Shown here piece by piece: positions 56,060 to 64,000 of a stretch of DNA of 64,000 nucleotides. The notes beneath the pieces are model-generated. The model was not told the origin of the DNA, did no database searches, and worked only from the letters and a program-made list of their open reading frames with translations. This stretch comes from Kingdonia uniflora. Its lineage: Eukaryota > Streptophyta > Magnoliopsida > Ranunculales > Circaeasteraceae. The stretch lies in the NCBI GenBank assembly GCA_014058105.1, contig JACGCM010002890.1:1550001-1614000 (forward strand), given 5' to 3'. Position 1 is the stretch's first letter. Each line of letters starts with the position of its first letter. A program made the position numbers and the translations under genes.

Positions 56060-56530
56060 TGAAGGGACTTATCCCTTACGCTGGGCTATCATTGATCTAA
56101 TACCAAGCCAGACTCATACAGCATGCATGTGACATACGCTATCAACAATGACACCTAGACTACAAATTGTAGGTGAACGTGCCTCGAGCACTCTAAGAAA
56201 TATAAAACAAGTTAAAGGCACCTGTCTCCCACGAACTAATAGTTACAGAGATAACCTCCACTCTCCCCCAATTTAGGAGACCGTGCTAGTACATTAAATT
56301 GACCGAGACTATAGACTATAAAAGGGACAGAACACAGAAGAAAAAGGGACTAAGTTTTTCTAGCTCAAGAGATCATAACTTGTAATCAAAATATTAATTT
56401 CAATCAAGCAATAATGTTACAGTTACAAAAATCCTCAAGCCAAGGTCGTCATTTTTATCTCTTCAAAGGTTTTCCATGCTAAACCCTGGGTCAATTTCTA
56501 TTCTTATTCAATTTCAATTTTTATTCTTAT
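56060..56530 (+). repeat. Single LTR shared by E4 (3' end) and E5 (5' end)
   Basis: Starts TGAAGGGACTTATCCC (E1 LTR: TGTAGGGACCTATCCC after correction of one transition) and aligns with the reverse complement of the solo LTR. TATA CTATAAAAGG is at 56,316-56,325. Its last ~70 bases and the primer-binding site are missing where the E5 leader begins (near 56,530). Confidence 0.8.
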
Positions 56531-56558
56531 TTTCTTACTCAATAATTAATTTCTAATC

Positions 56559-57750
56559 ATGGTGACTTCAAAGTAACCAGCCATAGGAGTTCAGCATGAA
56601 CTATGGATTGAGCCTAATTAGGTCACAAAATTAAGGGCGAACCTCCATGCCGAAGCAAAGAAGCAAAAGGAGCTCGAATGTCAGTTATTGCACGACCGAG
56701 AACTTTGTGAAGAAGAACTAGAAGATGAACGTCAAGCTCGATAAACAGAGTTCAAAGGACATAAAGAAAAGATGACAATGATAGAGTCTACCTTGCAAGC
56801 CCTGCAAGATAATCAACCAGTTAAACCACACAAGGAATGTGATTAGATACTGGCGAATTCCAAAGATTCAGCACGAGATAGGTTGGGACCTCGAGGAGAA
56901 ACTAGCAAAGTAGCTTCAAGGAATCATCACAACGATCCACACGTCCTAGATGCTTTAATTCATCTAGGATGAGAAGATCAGTCAGATATTCAGAGAGGAT
57001 GAAGGCCCTGTAAATGTTAAGATCTAGAGTACCAACTCGTGCATATTTGAGCGAGGGAAGCGGTACTCATAACCCCTTACCTGTACACAGAGACATTCAA
57101 GTACCACGTCAGTACGTCATACAGGAACACGTAGATCAGCGAATCAAGGAATTAATAAAAGATTAAGCTCTTGGTAGTAGGGACGATTTGATTAAATTGT
57201 AAGGTAGTCTGATTTCCCAAGAGTTGTTTGATATGGAAGTACCAATAGGTTTCCACACTTCAAGACTCATAGGGTTTGTATTCAAATTTAAACTACATTC
57301 TGCGTCGACTGTTCACTACAAGCCTGCAGTAAAAACTGCTCCAATGGTTTCATTTTTTACCTGAAGATTCAATCCTCACATTCGACTAACTACGAAAGAA
57401 CTTCGTTAAGACGTACGCTTATAACTATGACTAGGAATATAATTTATGCACTATTATTAGTCTCAAACATTCTCAGGGGAGAAGTTCGAGGTCTTTGCAA
57501 AGAAATTTAAGACGTACGCTTATAAATCTAAGGAGTACCAGTTCTTGATCAAACCCTCGACTTTGAAAGACATGATTACCAAGGTAAATGGGTATGTCGA
57601 CCCAGAAAGGGTGATGACCGAAAAGTATAAATCAACTAAAGACGTCCTAACCATAAAAAGGTCAAAGCACTGATAGAGACAGTGTATAAAAGGATGGCCA
57701 GGGTGATAAAAAGTAAGCTAAAGCATACACAAGCAAACCTCGAAAAGGAA
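56559..57750 (+). pseudogene. E5 gag
   Basis: ATG 56,559 starts MVTSK, then a stop and PAIGVQHELWIEPN. A coiled coil with KQKELECQLLHDRELCEEE follows. The core (57,229-57,650) is partly deleted: GFHTS then a jump to FEVFAKKFK, then LKDMITKVNGYVDPERVM. More damaged than in E4. Confidence 0.78.
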
Positions 57751-57779
57751 ACTTATTACCCAAACAAGTCCTTTCAAAG

Positions 57780-58640
57780 ATGAATGTCAAGATCTCAATG
57801 ATCTATCCAATACTGGAGAAAAACATGTTTTACCGTGTATCTCAGCCTTTAGAGCCAATCGAAGGCAAACAGTATTGTTTATACCACAAGTATCACATCA
57901 TGAAACTGACAACTGTTATGCTTAGCAGAGATTGCTATAATACATTTTTAGAGACGTGAGAATCCACAAGTGCTTTATCAATCTCGCGGGGTATTAGAAT
58001 AGTAGTTTTAAGACACAATTTGAAATAGTTTAGGTCGAAGATCAGTCTAAAGAAAAATAGTTGTGCCACATCAACCATAGTCACATGATCGAGATCCACC
58101 AAATCAACAATTCTGCCAGATTTTAGAGGAAAAGTTTAGCGATATGTCAGTTCAGGATAAAGAAGCTAAACTCCTTACCGAATCTAACAATTGATGAACT
58201 GGAATTTTATTTGAAGAATCCGGCATTGGTCATGTCAAGTTTCTGCATCATTACTCACTGGTTATTATGCCTAAGATGAAGAAATTCGTCATACATACCA
58301 TGATGATAAATTAAGGCAGCGGAATTGAGATTCTTTTTCATAGTACAATCGAACAAATAGGACTAGAATACCAATTTATACCAAGTGACATCGATATTAG
58401 TGGTTTTAACTGATCTAAAGAAAAATGAGTGGGAAAGATCATTCTACCAATCACCGCTGGACACACCACTATCAACGTTATTTTTTACCTCATCAAAGAA
58501 AAATCTTGCTACCTGGGTATAATGGGTCGCTGCTGGTTATATAATATGAAAACAATCCCATCTTCATACAATCAAGTACTTTATTTTTAAGTATAACGAT
58601 GGCATCTTTGAGATCAAAGTTAGTCAAAAGCTCTCACTAT
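57780..58640 (+). pseudogene. E5 protease region
   Basis: KKFVIHTMMIN-stop-GSGIEILF near 58,290 stands where E1 has FVMHTMMIDTGSGIKIIF, so Asp and Thr of the triad are lost. GKIILPITAGHTT and MGRCWLYNM follow as in E3 and E4. Confidence 0.75.
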
Positions 58641-58959
58641 CTTACAAAAATACTGTATATGCCATACTTGACACATCTGACAGATTTGCTGTATACCAAT
58701 TACAAAAGGCTGATCACACCAATGTTTAACCTTTCACAGTAGAACCTACAGAGTACAATGAGATCGATAAACCTAGCAGGGGTACTTATATTAGATCCAA
58801 GATGGATCAATAGGAGAAAGAAGCTCTTATACATTTTTAACAGATGAACCGAAACATCTTTACTTGGACATTCAAAGAAATGTTGGGAGTTGACCCAGCC
58901 AAGGCATATCACACATTGAGCATCAAATATAAAGTTAAGGCAGTCAAGTAGAAATAGAG

Positions 58960-59680
58960 GAGGCTCTCACCACATCTCAAAGATGAAGTCTACATTGAAA
59001 TTAATAAATTGATCAAGGTTGGATTCATTCGAGAAGCCAAGTACCCAGAATGGATCTCGAACATTGTAGCAATTCCAAACAAACACACACCGTAAGACAG
59101 TTTTCTTCTTCTTCCATCATTCATCAAAGTATTGATTTTATAGTAAGTCGCGAGCTGTTATCTATGATGGACGTTGATTCAGGATATAACCAGATACCCC
59201 TCTTTGACGAAGATTAAGAAAAGATAGCCTTCATCACTGAAAGAGAGAGGGCTCGACTTTTACAAAGACATGGCTTTCAGACTAAAGGGCGCTTAAGCAA
59301 CCTATCAAAGGCAAATGACCAATTTGTTCAAAGAATACTTAGGGAAGACCGTTGAAGTATATATTGACGATCTACTCTGCAAGAGCTTACAGAAGGAGGA
59401 TTATATTGTGCATCTCAATAAAATCTTCAACATATTATGATCATATCAAATGAAGCTCAATCCAAATAAATGTCAATTTGGAGTGCACTCTAGCAAGTTC
59501 CTAGGATATCTCATTAGCAAGAAAGGAGTCTAAGCTGATCAAAATCAGATTTGAGCTCTAATTGCCATGCCATCACCAAAAATAAAGAAAGATATACAAA
59601 AGCTCACTGACAAGATTACAACTATGAACAGATTCACCTTCAAGTCTTCAGATCGCTATCGATGGTTGTTCATGCTACTA
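58960..59680 (+). pseudogene. E5 reverse transcriptase
   Basis: VGFIREAKYPEW, then a deletion that removes the GKVR..NFT segment, then a degraded SFL region, YQRQMTNLFKEYLG, VYIDDLLCKSL (intact YxDD), LNPNKCQFG and GYLISKKGV. Stops are frequent before 59,280. Confidence 0.85.
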
Positions 59681-59689
59681 CGTGGATCC

Positions 59690-60640
59690 ATGAGATGATT
59701 CAAAGGATGGTAAACAAAAGATATCGATTAGACAGTTAATGTGAGGCAACTTTTCAAAATCTATCTTGGGAAATCACCCATAATAAGCCCCCTAATAGAC
59801 AATAAGGAATTGATCATCTACCTTACCGTAACAGTTAATACTCACAACTCAAATCTTATTCGGCTCAATGGAAAGAATGAGAAGCCAGTGTATTTTATAA
59901 GCAAGAGCCTCATACTGGCATAAAGAAGATATTCAAAGATCGAACGACTACTCCTCACACTTGTCTATACTTCACAGAAGATCAAATACTATTTTTATAC
60001 ACATTTTGTCAAGGTCATGATAAATTATCCCCTTTGAGTGTAGCAATGGTCCGTCACTTTGGGGGAATACGATATCAAGTTTGAACAGAGAACCATAGAA
60101 AAAGGTCAAGCCATGGCTGATTTTTTAGTATATTTCCCAGTAGAAGATTTAGATTGGGAAGAGCACGATCCAGATCTTACAGAAGAACTCGAAGATGATC
60201 CACCTTTAAATCCCTTTGAATAACGAACTAAATGGATTACACAAAAGGGTTAGAGACTTCTTACAGATGGATCAGGGAGACCTGCAGGGTCAGGGATTTG
60301 AGTCGTACTTATTATACCCACTAATGACATAATTAAAAAATCAATGCTCCTTAATTTTAAAGCCTCAAATAATATCGTAGAGTACGAAGCATTAATTCAT
60401 AGCCTACACATGGCATTGGAGATCAGAGTTCCTGAACGATATAAGAAGAATGGAAAAGTAGTTGATAATGCAACCCTAGTTGTTCGCAGGATGAGCATAT
60501 TCCATAAAGCTACTCTCAATTTTTTACCCCGCAGAGAAAAACCATCGACACGCCAATTCCTTGGCTTACTTAGCCGGGGTCTTATGTACCAAAGTGAGGT
60601 ACCTCTAAAATGAAGTGATTTCAACCCCCATAATTGATCT
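59690..60640 (+). pseudogene. E5 RNase H and archaeal-type RNase H
   Basis: RNase H1: ELIIYLTVTVNTHN and KPVYFISKSLI, then RRYSKIERLLLTLVY. The second: TDGSGRPAG (60,258), FKASNNIVEYEALIH and an end where RHADSLAY has shifted frame (near 60,545). A segment between Glu and the third Asp is missing compared with E4 (PKLLVYTESLLIIHHYSE). Confidence 0.78.
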
Positions 60641-60859
60641 CTCAGCAATATGCATAATTAATACTAGGGGTGATGAAGAGGAGGAAGGCAATTGGAGGAA
60701 ACCTTTCCACACATATTTCAGCCCAGAGAACAAATGTGATGGGCCACTTCCGGAAGATCCAAAAGGGCACCGATAGTTCATTGAAAACTCAAAGCGCTAC
60801 ACAGTTCGTAAGGACGACTTTTATAGAAGGTCGGTCACTAAACCATACCTTAAGTGATT

Positions 60860-61810
60860 CTCGAAGACAAAAGCTGATGGAATGCTAAAAGATCTACATG
60901 AAGGAACTCATGGCTCCCATGCCACAGGACGCTCACATGCAAACAGAGTAATTACACAAGGAGTATTCTGGCCTGGAATTATTAATCAGGCTAAGAAGTA
61001 TTTACAAAAATGTGATGCGTGTCAACGACATGATAATCAAATATGAGCTCCTACTCTCGAGCTTCACATGAGTAAAGTGTTATGGCCTTTCAAGGTATAG
61101 GCACTTGATCTAGTTTGCAAATTCCCAAATATGCCAGATAACCAAAAGATCTTACTCATAGTAACAGATTACTTTATGAAGTGGGTTAAAGCAATTCTAC
61201 TATGTTGAACTCAAGAAGAAGAAGTTATCTCATTTATCTAGGAACATATCATCACACAATTTTGTTACCCCCACTTGATTCAGATCGATAACGTGCCACA
61301 ATTCGTTGGAGAAAAGGCAGCGGCATTTCTAAACAAGCGCAATATCATTCATTCACCCTCCAATCCTTACTACCCCCAAGGTAATGGGAAGTCTGAAATC
61401 ACAAACAAGACTATAGTGGATAGAATCAAAAAGATACTCAAATCAAAAAAGAAGTAAAAATGAATAAGGGAACTGCCACATGTCTTATGGGCATATCGCA
61501 CAACACAGACATAGTCAACAGGATGTTCCCTATTCCTACTTGCTTATGGAATATAAGCCATAATCCCAACAGAATATCATCATCCTGTCAGAGATCATGA
61601 TCTCACTGATGAAGAAAATGGGTTTGAGTTAGCCAGCAATATGAACTAGATTAACGAAACATGAGCTCGAGCTATTGCAAATTTGGATCGATATCACCAT
61701 ATGCTAGCCAGTTCATACAATAGAAGAGTTCAGAGTAGCGAGTTTGAAATCAAAAACCAAGTCCTTCGAGAGATTCCTAAGAGCAGAAAAAGTTAAATCT
61801 TGGGAAGATC
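60860..61810 (+). pseudogene. E5 integrase
   Basis: The zinc-binding end has GTHGSHATGRS and CDACQRHD. Core motifs are ALDLVCKF, QIDNVPQFVGE and GKSEITNKT, so all three acidic positions are visible. The C-terminal part has AYGI, EYHHPVRDHDLTDEEN and FEIKNQVLREIP. Stops occur near 61,046, 61,206 and 61,240. Unlike E4 it keeps the core segment between the second and third acidic residues. Confidence 0.85.
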
Positions 61811-62124
61811 GTAGAGAACTGGGAAGGTTCATTTTTGGTAGTGGGGCAAACGTGTCTTGGATCTTAATTCCCTATCACAAAGGACGACATAAGAATATGA
61901 TGCCCTTGGAACACTAGGAGATTGAAGTGATATTATCGCTAAATCCTTAATTTTCAAAACACAAGATACATCTACTATTTTTCCTTACATTTCAAAAGTA
62001 AGATTACAATCTCTCGCAATATGTATATTCTCTTCTCATCAATGAAAACTTTCAAGTTTTTTCTCCCACATTACTCTCTACAATCATACATATATTTATC
62101 TAATAATCTCAAAGGATTAAAGCA

Positions 62125-62235
62125 AAGGTAATACTAGCTTTCAATCAATGCACATCTACTATCTCTAATGAAAAAGCAATGGTAAAACTAGCTTTCATCT
62201 ATCTAACATCTATAATACCTAAATAAAAATAGTTT
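62125..62235. repeat. ~55-bp tandem repeat, two copies (E5)
   Basis: GGTAATACTAGCTTTCAATC and GGTAAAACTAGCTTTCATC start units at about 62,126 and 62,182. Same unit as the four-copy array of E4. Confidence 0.8.
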
Positions 62236-62244
62236 ACAACTTCT

Positions 62245-64000
62245 TTATGCAGTCCCTTTTTGAAATACATCAGATGAACTTCCACCAACATTTGGAGCAC
62301 TTGAAGACATAAACTCTTGTATTCTAGCAACAACCACCTCTCTGCCTAGCTCTACTTGTTCCTCTGTAATGGGACTAATACCAGTTTCCATAAGATTCAA
62401 GTAGTTACTTCAATCTATGTCAACCATACAGATACAACCCTTTAAAACCAGACAGTAATGCAATACGTCCCTTTCTACCTCGAGCCTCTACACTTCTTCC
62501 ACAAAATAGGCAATTACTACCATTTTCTCCCTTGAATGTACCTCATCCAGGGAAAGTCTGCCTTGATTCGGTATGGCCAGGTAAGAAAAATTCAGACATA
62601 TAATCTAAAATTTTTATTCAACTTCTCATAGCAAGTCTTGGCTCCCTCCAAGCATCCCTCCAAATATACTACAAGACCGTTCAATACCATTAACAATTTC
62701 AAAGATTTACCCCATTCGACTTGATTTTTCTCTTAATGCTCGTTTAACTCATACTTCACTTCACAACGCCAGTAAATGCACCTCCTTTTTCTGTAAAACC
62801 TCATTTACGTTATTTTTGCTAAAAGAAGCATTCTTCAATGTTTCGTCGCTTTTCCTTAAAGCTTCCTCCAAATATTTTTACTTAACTTGTGCAATATTTA
62901 ACTTATCCCCATTCTCTCTAGCTCACTCATTTTTTATCCTTACAGCAGCTCGAACACGCACCAAATTCATATCCAATGATTTGATTTGAACTTGAGCACG
63001 AACCAATTCATCTTGGAAGCTAATTAATTCAGCCTCCTTCTTCCTCAATTGCTCCCTAAAATTATGAAGATTCCCCTTTAACTCCTTTCTTTTTGCCTTT
63101 AAGGCTCCAATACAATATTAAGTACGATATGCATTTCTACTCTTTCCCTTCATTTTCTCTACATATCGTTCCAACCTCTTTACCACGCTATTCAACTTTT
63201 CCACCTCAATTTGGGCCCTCATTAATTCACCCTGGGCGCTACCCAGTTCAGCTTCCTTATTCTCAATCTTCTTAGTCAGCTCGCTAGCCATCACTTCTAA
63301 CGTAGTCAACATCAGCTCTAATTTTACATACTGATCAGCAGTCTCTTCCAATACCTGTTGAAACATATCAAATTCAATCTTAAGCTCATGATTACATTTG
63401 ATGACATCCTCCCCATATAATCATGCAGCTTCTAGCTCGGCCTGCACAATAACTCGATTTCAAGTTTAACACATGGAACACTATCCAATATATGTTTCTC
63501 ATATAAACAGTTCACACATACAGCAGTTTACATACATTACTTTCATTTGTTACATTTAGTTATATATATCATCGACACACCACAATGAGCTAATACTTCC
63601 GTAGCCTACAAGCTATGAAGATTTCTCGCTCACTATCTATCTCAGCTTCTTAAAAGAGGGTCAATTGTATTAAGTCTTTGGTTTCTTCTTGTGTATTTTC
63701 CCTAATACCACCATACAGGAAAGGTTAAAAATTTTAAGTACCCACCCCTATCTTTTCTAACCACTTCATCTTTCTCTATTTTCTCTTTGGCCCATCCTAA
63801 ACGAGTTACACATACATTAGTCCAGTACTTTAATCTAAGTTCTCTATACTTTCTTGCCTGAACCTCCGTACGGGCAGTTAGTAGAGCTGTTGTATATACA
63901 GAATTTTTCTCCCTAGTGAACTCTTTCTTTAAGACCTTAATTGTGGCGCGCAGTTCATTAAGTTTTTACACAACAATTTCCATACAAAACTTCTAAAAAC
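62245..64000 (-). pseudogene. E5 aORF-2, 3' part, runs off the window
   Basis: The minus strand shows coiled coil from the window edge (ATIKVLKKEFTREKNS near 63,920). A candidate intron ends TTGTGCAG at 63,442. Next is an open coiled-coil exon (63,366-63,118: VKLELMLTTLEVMASELTKK, KSRNAY), which aligns with E1 at 6,749-6,973. The conserved tail is YFVEEV, CICMVDID, NLMETGISPITEEQVE and GREVVVARIQEFMSSS, with the stop at 62,247-62,245. Stops are present. The small ORFs and the promoter, if retained, are outside the window. Confidence 0.65.

Larger units (their letters stand above)
32080..56530 (+). mobile_element. E4, Tat-lineage gypsy element, interrupted by E3
   Basis: E4 consists of a short 5' LTR remnant (32,080-32,168), primer-binding site and leader (to 32,219). 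Then comes E3 as an insertion, the rest of the leader and all internal genes (45,359-56,059), and a 3' LTR (56,060 to about 56,530). The leader before E3 and the sequence after it are linked by the ATACA duplication. TTACTCAATAA and TTTCTAATCATGGTGAC, found here after E3, recur in E5 after the LTR. Confidence 0.82.
56060..64000 (+). mobile_element. E5, Tat-lineage gypsy element, in tandem with E4, runs off the window
   Basis: From about 56,530 the sequence repeats the order of E4: leader, gag, protease, RT, two RNase H, integrase, tandem repeat, antisense aORF-2. It shares the LTR at 56,060. It is clearly diverged from E4 by many substitutions and indels, so the duplication is old, or the two copies were already different when they recombined. 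Confidence 0.85.

Noticed and set aside
1..64000. Host protein-coding genes, tRNA or rRNA genes
   Set aside because: No frame showed host-gene homology that I could recognise, and I saw no cloverleaf or rRNA signature. All substantial coding similarity is to transposons.

Overview
This window is gene-poor, repeat-rich nuclear DNA of a flowering plant, probably a dicot. I find no intact host gene and no RNA gene. Almost everything is decayed retrotransposon, in two classes. The first is L1-like LINEs with a DUF4283/zinc-knuckle ORF1 and an ORF2 made of endonuclease, reverse transcriptase, zf-RVT and RNase H. The second is Ty3/gypsy elements with two RNase H domains in a row, the mark of the Tat lineage. 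No feature is prokaryotic.

Layout. (1) 1-25,453 is LINE-A (+ strand, 5' end outside the window). It is interrupted by gypsy element E1 (784-14,986, minus strand, 5-bp target duplication ATATG) and by LINE-B (about 17,733-23,801, minus strand). (2) 25,454-29,417 is the 3' remnant of gypsy element E2. (3) 29,418-30,552 is the 3' end of LINE-C. (4) 30,997-31,525 is a solo LTR with target duplication ATAG. (5) 32,080-56,530 is gypsy element E4, with gypsy element E3 (32,220-45,353, target duplication ATACA) inserted in its leader. (6) The 3' LTR of E4 runs straight into a second internal region, E5 (to 64,000 and beyond), so E4 and E5 form a tandem pair around one LTR. The nesting was read from target duplications and from protein continuity across the insertions.

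The most interesting content is in the gypsy elements. Between integrase and the 3' LTR, E1, E3 and E4 (and, as far as visible, E5 and E2) carry a set of genes on the strand opposite to gag-pol. The set has two related small ORFs (aORF-1a and aORF-1b), followed by a long coiled-coil gene (aORF-2). The antisense units show TATA boxes at similar distances from their ATGs and GT-AG introns at homologous positions and phases. They also share a conserved C-terminal tail and end facing pol. Between the converging 3' ends lies a short tandem-repeat array in each of E1, E3, E4 and E5. Extra ORFs, some antisense, are known in Tat-lineage elements. The multi-gene, spliced, promoter-bearing organisation seen here is the part that deserves follow-up. 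All copies are now broken by stops and frameshifts; E3 is the best preserved.
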